Part shown: positions 9,409 through 17,348 of the stretch, in pieces
Numbering within the stretch: position 1 is the stretch's first letter
Layout of the letters: each line of letters opens with the position of its first letter
From: Roseateles terrae
GTDB lineage: Bacteria; Pseudomonadota; Gammaproteobacteria; Burkholderiales; Burkholderiaceae_C
NCBI RefSeq assembly: GCF_014192155.1
Contig: NZ_JACHXO010000004.1
Location: 186,001-250,000 of the forward strand
DNA: 64,000 bases
Direction: 5' to 3'
Translations under genes and position numbers: made by a program
Notes under the pieces: generated by a model
What the model was told of the DNA's origin: nothing
The model's input: only the letters and a program-made list of their open reading frames with translations
Databases searched by the model: none

Positions 9409-10472
9409 ACGATTCCCTTCCGCAAGCGGCCCACCGTGTGGCCGGCACGACGCAGGCACGGGTTCTGATCGCCGGGCCCCAAGTCGAGGGTCAAGGTCGC
9501 CCCAGACTGTCCATTGCCATTCCCACCTACAAGCGCTTCGACCTGCTCAGCGAGGCCATCAGCTCCGTGCTGGCGCAGCGCTTCAGTATTCCGATTGAAT
9601 TGCTGGTGGTTGACAACGACCCGGACAACGACGCTGAAGCGCTGGCGGCGATGCAAGCCTTTGCGGGTCAGCCGTTGACCTACTACAAGAACCTGACCAA
9701 CGTGGGCATGGTGGCCAACTGGAATTGCTGCATGGCGCTGGCACGCGGCGACTATGTCACCATCCTGCATGACGACGATCTGCTGGAGCCGGCTTTTGCC
9801 GAGGAGGTGAGCCGTCACCTCGGCCCCGGCGGCAGCGTTGGCGATGCCATTGCGTGGCGACATGGCGTGCTGGATGAGCGGGCGCAGCGCCCGCTCGCCG
9901 CAGCGCCGTCCAAGGGACGTCCAGTGAAGCAGGCGGTCAAGCGATTGCTCGCGCCTCTGCGCAGCCAGGTCAAGCGGCACTCCGTCTACCATCTGTTTTT
10001 TGCCAACCCTTTTGCCGGCACCCTGGGCATCGTCCTGCGACGGGACCAGGCGCTGGCCTTGGGAGGTTTCGATCCCGGGCAGCACCCCATTGCAGACTAC
10101 GATTTCTGGTGCCGCTGGACAGCCGCTTACGCCCCGCTCCCGATTTGGGCGCGTCCGGTCAGCCTCTACCGCATGCGCCAGAACGAATCGATGCTGCCGC
10201 AAACACGCGCCGCCTTTGTGACCGGCTCCCGGCAACTGCGCGAGCGCATGATTGCCACCGGCGCCGTGCCGCGCTTTTATCGACACCTTCTGGACCCACT
10301 CCAGCGCACCCAGCAAACGTCCATCGAAGAGGATTGGCGTGAGATGGGACAGGCGCCGATGTCCCGCATGGTGTCCTTGAAGCTCCGCGTCTGGCGCTGG
10401 TTCACGGGGCTGCTGACCGCGGTGCAGGCACGGCGGTCCCGCTCCTCCGACCGGGGGTCGCTGTCCTCATGA
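9405..10472 (+). CDS. Family 2 glycosyltransferase
   Basis: This 355-residue GT-A protein begins its catalytic domain at RLSIAIPTYKR (34-43), followed by VVDNDPDN and the metal-binding DxD-type motif HDDD (122-125). A later IADYDFW segment resembles the acceptor-site acidic motif. The C-terminus is basic and amphipathic, which suggests membrane association. It overlaps the flippase by four bases and the next SDR gene by four bases. It should add one sugar of the repeat unit at the cytoplasmic face; donor and acceptor are unknown. Confidence 0.8.
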   Translation: MNDSLPQAAHRVAGTTQARVLIAGPQVEGQGRPRLSIAIPTYKRFDLLSEAISSVLAQRFSIPIELLVVDNDPDNDAEALAAMQAFAGQPLTYYKNLTNVGMVANWNCCMALARGDYVTILHDDDLLEPAFAEEVSRHLGPGGSVGDAIAWRHGVLDERAQRPLAAAPSKGRPVKQAVKRLLAPLRSQVKRHSVYHLFFANPFAGTLGIVLRRDQALALGGFDPGQHPIADYDFWCRWTAAYAPLPIWARPVSLYRMRQNESMLPQTRAAFVTGSRQLRERMIATGAVPRFYRHLLDPLQRTQQTSIEEDWREMGQAPMSRMVSLKLRVWRWFTGLLTAVQARRSRSSDRGSLSS

Positions 10473-11392
10473 AGATCCTGCTCATCGGTGGCAACGGTTT
10501 CATCGGTCTCAATATGGCCGAGGCGTTGGTTCGCCATGGACACGAGGTTCATGTGGCGTCCCGCTCTGGCGCGCCGAGCACGTTCACCCGCGAGCTGCCG
10601 GCGGTAACCGCATTCCATGTCATCCCGACCCTGGCTGTGGAGCCGCTCATGGCGCTGGTGGCGTCGTGTGGAATCGACTGCGTCGTGTCATTGGCCTCCA
10701 GCCTCATCCCCTCCAGCACTGCCGCGGACTTCGAGCGGGAGCTGACACAGACCATCGTGCCGACCTTCCAATTGACCGAACAGCTGGCGCAACGGCGGGT
10801 GCGGTTCGTCTACGTTTCCTCCGGTGGCACGGTGTATGGCGCGAGCACGCAAGCCACCCTTGACGAAGACACGCCGCTGCGCCCCATCAGCCATTACGGC
10901 TACTCAAAGGTCATGGTAGAGCAGTACGTGGCCTTCATGGGACGCACGCAAGGGCTGCAGCATATGGTTCTGCGTCCCTCCAACCCTTTCGGGCCATTTC
11001 AGAATCCTCATCGCAAGCAGGGCCTGATCGCCGTGGCGGTGGACAAGATCCTGCACGGCCAGCCCATCGACATCTGGGGCGACGGGTCCGTGGTGCGCGA
11101 CTACCTGTGGGTGCAGGATCTGGCCGATGTGGTGGCGCGACTGCTTGCAGTGCAATCGGCCTGGGGACAGACCTTCAACATTGGCGCCGGCGTCGGCCAC
11201 TCGATCGTCGAACTGCTTGATCTTCTCCAGGAACTGACCGGGATCACCGCTGATATTCGCTATCGTGAAGGGCGTTCGGTGGATGTACAGCGCATGGTGC
11301 TCAACATCTCCAAACTTCGTCGGGCTGTTCCCTTCGAACCTCTGGACCTGCGGCAAGCCCTGAGCCGCTATCTCGACGACCTGCGCAGCTGA
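10469..11392 (+). CDS. NAD-dependent epimerase/dehydratase (extended SDR)
   Basis: The 307-residue protein has the Rossmann motif GGNGFIG (7-13), a VSSGGTVYG strand (117-124) and the active-site YGYSK (Tyr143, Lys147). These features place it among GalE-like nucleotide-sugar epimerases. It sits between two glycosyltransferases with 4-base and 1-base overlaps, so it is clearly part of the same transcription unit. It probably supplies an epimerised donor such as UDP-Gal or UDP-GalNAc, but the substrate cannot be deduced here. Confidence 0.78.
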   Translation: MKILLIGGNGFIGLNMAEALVRHGHEVHVASRSGAPSTFTRELPAVTAFHVIPTLAVEPLMALVASCGIDCVVSLASSLIPSSTAADFERELTQTIVPTFQLTEQLAQRRVRFVYVSSGGTVYGASTQATLDEDTPLRPISHYGYSKVMVEQYVAFMGRTQGLQHMVLRPSNPFGPFQNPHRKQGLIAVAVDKILHGQPIDIWGDGSVVRDYLWVQDLADVVARLLAVQSAWGQTFNIGAGVGHSIVELLDLLQELTGITADIRYREGRSVDVQRMVLNISKLRRAVPFEPLDLRQALSRYLDDLRS

Positions 11393-12345
11393 TGACTCCG
11401 AATCCCCTTCTCTCGCTAGCGATTCCGACCTACAACCGCAGCGAGATCCTGCTCGAAAACCTGCGCGCCATGCTGCCGGACCTGATGGCTCACCAGGTGG
11501 CCGTTTTCATCTCCGACGACAGCACGGACGACCTCACGGCGCAGAAGGTTCGAGCCTTGCAGCAGGAATACCCGCTGTTGACCTATCGCCGGAATGAACC
11601 CAGGCACGGCCATGACGCCAACTTCTTCGCCACGGTCTCCATGCCGGACACCGATTACGTCTGGTACCTGGGTGACTCGCTATTCCTGCAGCCCGGCATG
11701 CTAGGCACGGCGCTGGAGGCCCTCGCGACTCACCGTCCCGACCTTTGTTTCGTGAACGCCTACGTGCACGACGACCAAACCCGCCTCCTTGAAGGCGACG
11801 ATGTTCACGCCTTCCTGCTGGATCGCACCTGGTATCTCACCTTGTCGGGCGCCACGATCTACAGCCGTGGCATCCGCATGCTTCCCGTGGAAGAGGCGCG
11901 CAAGTGGTCCTGGAAGAACTTCCCGCAGCTGGGCCTGATTCTGGAGGCGTGTTCTCGCGCCCCCCGCCGGCTGCTGTGGCTCGGTCCCACCGGCATCGCC
12001 TTCAACCGGAAGAAGTCCAGCTACTGGCTAAAATCGGCTTTCGACGTGTTCGTCAAGGACTGGACCACGCTGATCCGGTCGTTCCCGACGCTCTTCAGTC
12101 GAGTGGAGCAGGATCGCATCATTCGATCGCATGCGGAGCACACCCAGCTGTTCAATCTCGTCAGCCTGCTTCAACTGCGAGCCATGGGTGCGCTGACCGT
12201 CGAGACGTTGCAACAACATCGGCAGGCGTTTGCCATCGCCTCCCCGATCCCCCCGTGGTGGGCGTCTGTGGTGGCACGAGTGCCGGTGCGAGCGATTCAT
12301 GCCGCCCGGGCTGTCAAGGCGTGGCGACGCCAGCGCAAAGATTAG
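11392..12345 (+). CDS. Family 2 glycosyltransferase with altered DxD motif
   Basis: The 317-residue protein starts with LSLAIPTYNRSEILLENL and has the donor-binding FISDDSTDDL segment (39-48), both typical of GT2. Where most relatives have a GDDD-like motif it reads YLGDSL (92-97). The overall pattern resembles the abequosyltransferase (WbaV/RfbV) type, which would suit a dideoxyhexose cluster, but that match is from memory of the family. The ATG overlaps the preceding stop by one base. The C-terminus is basic, ending in KAWRRQRKD. Confidence 0.72.
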   Translation: MTPNPLLSLAIPTYNRSEILLENLRAMLPDLMAHQVAVFISDDSTDDLTAQKVRALQQEYPLLTYRRNEPRHGHDANFFATVSMPDTDYVWYLGDSLFLQPGMLGTALEALATHRPDLCFVNAYVHDDQTRLLEGDDVHAFLLDRTWYLTLSGATIYSRGIRMLPVEEARKWSWKNFPQLGLILEACSRAPRRLLWLGPTGIAFNRKKSSYWLKSAFDVFVKDWTTLIRSFPTLFSRVEQDRIIRSHAEHTQLFNLVSLLQLRAMGALTVETLQQHRQAFAIASPIPPWWASVVARVPVRAIHAARAVKAWRRQRKD

Positions 12346-12357
12346 GACGTTCTGCCG

Positions 12358-13278
12358 ATGTTACCCATCGACATCCTCCTGCCGGTCTACAACGGCAGCC
12401 AGTTTCTCCAGGCGCAGTTGGACTCCCTGCTTGCGCAGACGTACAGCGCCTGGCGTTGCCTGATGCGCGACGACGGCTCCAAGGACAGCTCGCTGGAGAT
12501 CCTTCGCTCGTATCAGGCAGCTCATCCTGACCGCTTCCTCTTGATCGAGGACGGCCTGGGGAATCTCGGCACCGTCCGGTGCCTCAACGCCCTGAGCGCG
12601 CACGTCACGGCGCCGGTCTTTGCATTCTGCGACCAGGACGATGTCTGGCAGCCTGAAAAGCTCGCCACCTCCCTGGAGCGCCTGCAGGCGCTGGACTGCC
12701 CTGCCGGCACGCCAGGGCTGGTGTTCTGCGACATGACCGTCACCGATGCCGCCCTCTCACCTACCGCCAATTCCTTCTGGGACACCCTGGAGGCCCGCCC
12801 GTATGCCCGGGACCTCGCAGGGCTGCCGGTGATCAACGTTGTGGCCGGCTGCACCATGATGGGCAACCGCGCCTTGCTCGACGCCGCCTTTCCGGTGCCT
12901 GAGGCCGCACCAATGCATGATTACTGGGTCGGCATGGTGGCCAAGTACACCGGCCGCATCCAGGCCATTGAGCAACCGTTGATGCTCTACCGCCAGCACG
13001 GCCGAAACCAGTGTGGCGTGGCCCGCCGCGGGCCACTGCTGCAACGCCTGGTCGGCCGTCTGAAGGCGATCGACCAGTTCCGTACGCAGGCACGCGCGTC
13101 CCGGTCTCTGCGGCTGGGCATGCTGACGGCCCTGATGTCCCGTCAGTGGCCGACCCTGAACGTGCCCGAATGCCGAAGGGCCATCAGTGCCGAACAGGGC
13201 GGCGCCGTGCGCCGGTTGGGTTACCTGCTCTCCCGCGGTATCCGCCCGGACCATGCATTCATCTACTGGCTGGCCTGA
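12358..13278 (+). CDS. Family 2 glycosyltransferase (rhamnosyltransferase-like)
   Basis: This 306-residue GT2 protein starts with IDILLPVYNGSQFL, then RDDGSKDSS (38-46) and the strong DxD motif FCDQDDVW (90-97). The FCDQDDVW form is common in rhamnosyl- and related deoxyhexosyltransferases of O-antigen clusters. The C-terminal part carries a basic amphipathic stretch. The gene follows the preceding one by 12 bases. The donor sugar remains unassigned. Confidence 0.8.
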   Translation: MLPIDILLPVYNGSQFLQAQLDSLLAQTYSAWRCLMRDDGSKDSSLEILRSYQAAHPDRFLLIEDGLGNLGTVRCLNALSAHVTAPVFAFCDQDDVWQPEKLATSLERLQALDCPAGTPGLVFCDMTVTDAALSPTANSFWDTLEARPYARDLAGLPVINVVAGCTMMGNRALLDAAFPVPEAAPMHDYWVGMVAKYTGRIQAIEQPLMLYRQHGRNQCGVARRGPLLQRLVGRLKAIDQFRTQARASRSLRLGMLTALMSRQWPTLNVPECRRAISAEQGGAVRRLGYLLSRGIRPDHAFIYWLA

Positions 13279-13293
13279 CGCCATGAGAGCCCC

Positions 13294-14562
13294 ATGAGCA
13301 TCGCCTCGCAGAGCCCCGGGACCTGGACGGCGGATGCATCGCTGCAGAGCCCGCGCCCGCGTGTGACGCTCGGCCTGTCGATCGCGTTCGGGCTGGCCAC
13401 ACTGTTGCTGACCCGGCACGCGCAGGTGCCGGGCCTGAGCAGTCTCACAGCGCCTTTTGCGTTGCTGATCCTGCTGTGCACCCTGCGCGTCAGCAGCGTC
13501 ACGCTGGCGGTGCTGCCGATGTTGCTGTATTGCTGCATCTCGCTGGTCGTGTCCGTGTTCCTCGGCAACGAGGTGTCGGTCGGCCTGCGCTTTCTGGTCA
13601 TCACCATCGCCACGCTGGTCGCCTTTGGCGTGCGGTCCCAACCGGTGTCACCCGCCTGGGCCTTGTTCCCCGTTGCGCTGCAGGCGGTTTCCATCGCGAT
13701 CCTGTCCCTCACGTTGTCGGTCATGCAGGATCCGCTCATGGGGGGCGCCGTGCGGGCCTACGCCATTACCAGCGACTGGGGTGACGTCTACACGCTGGAT
13801 GGGCTCTACTACCGCGTGCAGGTGATCGGCAATGCGCTGATCCCGCTGCTGTTTGCCGTGTGCTTGTGGCAACCGCCCTCGCGTCTGCGTCGGTGGGGGC
13901 TGGCAATGGCCGTTCTGGGCCTGCTGGCGGCCGGCAACCTGACCTATTTCTTGATGGCCGGGCTGGCCGTGTTCCTTCGGTTCAAGGCCTACTTCTATAC
14001 CCACACCCGTACCTGGCTGACCGTGTTCAGCCTGCTGGGGGTGGTGGCGGTGGCCAACTCCGACGTCGGCATCTCTTCAGTGACCCGAAAGTTCGATGGC
14101 GCGGGCTCTTCGATGGGGGTGCGCTTTGACCAGATCGATGCCGTCGTCCGCGCGACGGACACATTCCCGGCGGCCGTGCTGACCGGTGCCGGTCTCGGCA
14201 GCCGATTCCCGAATGGACGCATCAACGACTATTCGGACAGTCTCTACATTGAACTGCAGGCGCTGTTCGTCGGCTATCAACTGGGGTTGATCGGCGCGGC
14301 GATCTACGGCGCGACGCTGCTGTATTGCGCGCGCCGCACCCTCAACCGGCAAGGGCGGCTCATCTTTTGGCTCTACATGCTCTCCGGCATCAGCAACCCC
14401 TACATCCTGGACACCAACCAGATCATCGCCACGATGTTGCTGGTGCATCTCTTTCCGCTCAACCCGCGTCGGTCCGGGCCCATGGCTACTGCGGCAGGCG
14501 CGTCCGCTCTTGCGGCACCGCCGCCTTCCCCCTCCCCGACGTCCGGGTCTCCGGCTGCCTGA
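13294..14562 (+). CDS. Wzy-like O-antigen/EPS polymerase
   Basis: The 422-residue protein has about 10-12 hydrophobic segments and a large hydrophilic loop near residues 255-330 (around SSVTRKFDGAGSSMGVRF and TGAGLGSRFPNG). That loop position, and the GAGLGS element preceding a Tyr- and Asp-rich stretch, match O-antigen ligase/polymerase (Wzy/WaaL) proteins. The C-terminus is a Pro/Ala/Ser-rich tail. Its place among glycosyltransferases with a Wzx and a Wzz in the same operon favours Wzy. Members share very little sequence, so the call rests on topology and context. Confidence 0.7.
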   Translation: MSIASQSPGTWTADASLQSPRPRVTLGLSIAFGLATLLLTRHAQVPGLSSLTAPFALLILLCTLRVSSVTLAVLPMLLYCCISLVVSVFLGNEVSVGLRFLVITIATLVAFGVRSQPVSPAWALFPVALQAVSIAILSLTLSVMQDPLMGGAVRAYAITSDWGDVYTLDGLYYRVQVIGNALIPLLFAVCLWQPPSRLRRWGLAMAVLGLLAAGNLTYFLMAGLAVFLRFKAYFYTHTRTWLTVFSLLGVVAVANSDVGISSVTRKFDGAGSSMGVRFDQIDAVVRATDTFPAAVLTGAGLGSRFPNGRINDYSDSLYIELQALFVGYQLGLIGAAIYGATLLYCARRTLNRQGRLIFWLYMLSGISNPYILDTNQIIATMLLVHLFPLNPRRSGPMATAAGASALAAPPPSPSPTSGSPAA

Positions 14563-14586
14563 TCACTGCTTCACTGACTGCTGTCC

Positions 14587-15486
14587 ATGATTGAACGAAT
14601 TGCGGCCATCTACACGACCTATCGGCCCGACGCTGCCTTCCGCGACAGGGTCGCGCCGCTGGCCGCACGTTGCCAGGCCGTTATCGTGGTGGACAACACG
14701 CCCGGCGGCCACGACTTTGGAGATTGTCCCGAGCTGACCCTGCTGCAGGACGGCCACAACAAGGGCCTGGGTGCAGCGCTCAACCAGGGCATCGACAAGG
14801 CGCGAGCGCTGGGGTGCGATGCCGTCATCCTGTTCGATCAGGACAGCACGCCCGGCCCTGATTTTCTGCAGGCGCTGGCCGATGGCCTCCAGTCGCTGGG
14901 CGGTGCGCGCTGCGCGGTGGGCCCGCTGATGCTGGACGACTCGGTGCTGGAGAAGAGCGGCCTGCCTGCGATCCGTCCCCAGGTCGAGGCCCAGCCGGTG
15001 ACCTGCCTGGCTACCTCAGGCATGCTCTTCCCCATCCAGGACCTGAACCCCGAGGACCGTTTCTCCGAGGAACTTTTCCTGGACTTTGTCGACTTCGACT
15101 GGTGCTGGCGGATGGGCCAGAAGGGCTGGCGCCTGTACAAGCTGTCCAACGTGCCCATGGCACATCGTCTAGGGCTGGCGCAGCGCAGCGTGCTGGGCAT
15201 GCACTATCACGTACCCGCGCCCTACCGCCACTACTTCCAGTTCCGGGATACGCTGCGGCTGCTCACCTTCCGACATGTGCCGCTGTATTCCAAAGTACGG
15301 CTGGGGGCCCTGCTGCCACCGAAATTCCTGGTCTACCCCTTCATCCTAGATCGCGGCGTGGAGCGCGTGGGCTGGATGCTCAAAGGAATACGCGACTTTC
15401 TCATGCGCCGCTGGAGCGCCGGAGCTGCATCTGCACGGCTGCAAGGGGGACAATCGGCCCCGCGTCGCAGCACCACCCCGCAGTGA
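14587..15486 (+). CDS. Family 2 glycosyltransferase (rhamnosyltransferase-like)
   Basis: The 299-residue protein shows the GT2 pattern AIYTTYRPD, VVDNTPGG (35-42), the HNKGLGAALNQG loop (57-68) and the metal motif FDQDS (83-87). The NxGLGAALNQG and FDQDS combination is characteristic of the RfbF/WbbL-type rhamnosyltransferase subfamily. A DFDWCWR element near residue 170 is the usual acceptor-side motif. No rhamnose synthesis genes are present in this window, so the donor may be another 6-deoxy sugar or come from elsewhere. Confidence 0.82.
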   Translation: MIERIAAIYTTYRPDAAFRDRVAPLAARCQAVIVVDNTPGGHDFGDCPELTLLQDGHNKGLGAALNQGIDKARALGCDAVILFDQDSTPGPDFLQALADGLQSLGGARCAVGPLMLDDSVLEKSGLPAIRPQVEAQPVTCLATSGMLFPIQDLNPEDRFSEELFLDFVDFDWCWRMGQKGWRLYKLSNVPMAHRLGLAQRSVLGMHYHVPAPYRHYFQFRDTLRLLTFRHVPLYSKVRLGALLPPKFLVYPFILDRGVERVGWMLKGIRDFLMRRWSAGAASARLQGGQSAPRRSTTPQ

Positions 15487-15528
15487 CCCACTCCGATAAC
15501 AAGCATTTTCTCCAGGGACACTTCTCTC

Positions 15529-16491
15529 ATGAATCAAGTCATCTTTGTGGCCGGCGGTGCCGGATTTGTCGGCGCGAACCTGGTCCCTCGCCTGTTGGAT
15601 GAAGGCGCGGTGGTCGTCGTGGCGGACAATTTCTGCCGCGGCCTGCGCCAGGCCCTTCCCGCACACGAGCGTCTGCATGTGATCGATGTGGACTTGGCCG
15701 ATCGCACCGCCACGGCCCGTGCCTTTGAACAGTCGGCGGCCCTGGGCAGGCTCCATGAGGTTTGGCATTTGGCAGCCAACTCCGACATTCCAGCCGGCGT
15801 GGAAGACAGCGATGTCGACTTCAAGGACACGTTCCGCACCACCTTTGAGCTGCTCCGAGCCATGCGCGCACATGGGGTGAAACATTTTCACTTCGCCTCC
15901 AGCTCCGCCGTCTATGGGGATCTGGGCAGTCAGCCGCTGCACGAAGGACTGGGACCTCTGCTGCCCATTTCCAACTATGGCGCCATGAAGCTGGCTTCCG
16001 AGGCTCAGGCCAGCGCCGCCGCGGAGAGCTTCCTGAGCCGGGTGAATCTGTTCCGCTTCCCGAATGTGGTGGGGGTGCCCGCCACCCACGGCGTCATCCT
16101 GGACTTCATCAACAAGCTGGCCCGCACGCCGGACAACCTGGATGTGCTGGGAGACGGGACGCAGCAGAAAGCCTATCTGCATGTGTCGGACCTTGTGAAG
16201 GCCATGCTGATGGTGCGAAACCGCCGGACCGATCACAAAGTTGAACTGGTCAACATCGGCCCGACGGACGAGGGCATCACGGTGCGGCGCATTGCCGAGA
16301 TGGTCGTTGCCCGGGTGGCTCCTGCAGCAGCGCTAAGTTTCGGCCAGGGGAACAAGGGCTGGGTGGGTGATGTTCCCAAATTCACCTACCTGACCGACAA
16401 GATGCAGGCCTATGGCTGGCAGCCGAGTCTCAGCTCTGTCGGCGCCGTCGAGCGGGCCATTGATGAGATCGCACGCCAGCAAGGGTATTGA
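15529..16491 (+). CDS. NAD-dependent epimerase/dehydratase (extended SDR)
   Basis: The 320-residue SDR has the Rossmann motif GGAGFVG (9-15), HLAANSDI (80-87), the catalytic serine strand FASSSAVYG (122-130) and YGAMK (Tyr150, Lys154). It ends close to a GT2 gene and lies just upstream of the GDP-heptose genes. It could epimerise or modify a heptose or hexose donor, but this is inference from position only. The UDP-hexose 4-epimerase group is the main alternative. Confidence 0.78.
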   Translation: MNQVIFVAGGAGFVGANLVPRLLDEGAVVVVADNFCRGLRQALPAHERLHVIDVDLADRTATARAFEQSAALGRLHEVWHLAANSDIPAGVEDSDVDFKDTFRTTFELLRAMRAHGVKHFHFASSSAVYGDLGSQPLHEGLGPLLPISNYGAMKLASEAQASAAAESFLSRVNLFRFPNVVGVPATHGVILDFINKLARTPDNLDVLGDGTQQKAYLHVSDLVKAMLMVRNRRTDHKVELVNIGPTDEGITVRRIAEMVVARVAPAAALSFGQGNKGWVGDVPKFTYLTDKMQAYGWQPSLSSVGAVERAIDEIARQQGY

Positions 16492-16502
16492 GCGGCGCCT
16501 TC

Positions 16503-17348
16503 ATGTCTGTGACCTCTTCCATGTCTGACTCCTCCCCAATGCCCCGCGCGGTGCCTCGCGTCACCGTGGTCATGCCGGCTTTCAATGAATCGGCAGAGAT
16601 CATGACGGCCAGCCTGGACAGCATCGCTGCGCAGACCCTGCAAGACTTCGAATGCCTCGTGATCGACGAGAGCACCAAACCTGAGGCGGCCGCCACGTGT
16701 CGCGCGCTGTGCGAGCGAGACGCCCGCTTCCGCTATATCCACCCGGACACGCGCATCGGTCTGGCCGCCAGTTTGAACCTGGGCATCGCCCAGGCCCGCG
16801 CGCCCCTGATCGCACGGTTTGACTCCGACGATGTCTGCCTGCCGCACCGGCTGGAGCGTCAGGTCGCCTACCTGGATCAGCACCCCGACGTCGATGTGCT
16901 GGGTGGCGGTCTGGAGATCTTCAGCGCGGACCGCGGCGTCATTGCCGTGCGCGAGTACCCCGTCGACGCCGAGACCATCGAGCGCCGCTTTCAAACCACG
17001 ACGCCCATTGCGCACCCCACCGTGATGATGCGGCGGGCGGTGCTGGAACGCGCCGGAGCCTATGACCCCAGCTTCCGCTTTGCGGAGGATCTGGATCTCT
17101 GGCTGCGTCTGCTGAACCTTGGCGCGCGATTTGCCAATCTGCCGGAGGTGCTGGTGCGTTACCGCCAACAGTCGACGCGTCGCAACCCGCAGCATTGGCA
17201 ATTCAATCTGCGCGCGCGTACCAAGAATTTCAGCACCCGTCAGTTGCCGCGCCGTGTCTTGGGCCTGCTGGCGATCGCCACTTGGCGCATCGTTCCCGCC
17301 TCCATTCAGGAGCGGGTGTTTCACCACCTGCTGCTGCGCAAAGGTTGA
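16503..17348 (+). CDS. Family 2 glycosyltransferase
   Basis: The 281-residue GT2 enzyme has VTVVMPAFNES (20-30), VIDESTKPE (53-61), the RIGLAASLNLG loop and the DxD motif FDSDD (106-110). An RFAEDLDLWLR acidic motif lies around residue 196. I chose ATG at 16503. A TTG at 16488 in the same frame would overlap the preceding stop and add five residues. The stop overlaps the next start by one base. It is the last glycosyltransferase before the heptose precursor genes. Confidence 0.8.
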   Translation: MSVTSSMSDSSPMPRAVPRVTVVMPAFNESAEIMTASLDSIAAQTLQDFECLVIDESTKPEAAATCRALCERDARFRYIHPDTRIGLAASLNLGIAQARAPLIARFDSDDVCLPHRLERQVAYLDQHPDVDVLGGGLEIFSADRGVIAVREYPVDAETIERRFQTTTPIAHPTVMMRRAVLERAGAYDPSFRFAEDLDLWLRLLNLGARFANLPEVLVRYRQQSTRRNPQHWQFNLRARTKNFSTRQLPRRVLGLLAIATWRIVPASIQERVFHHLLLRKG

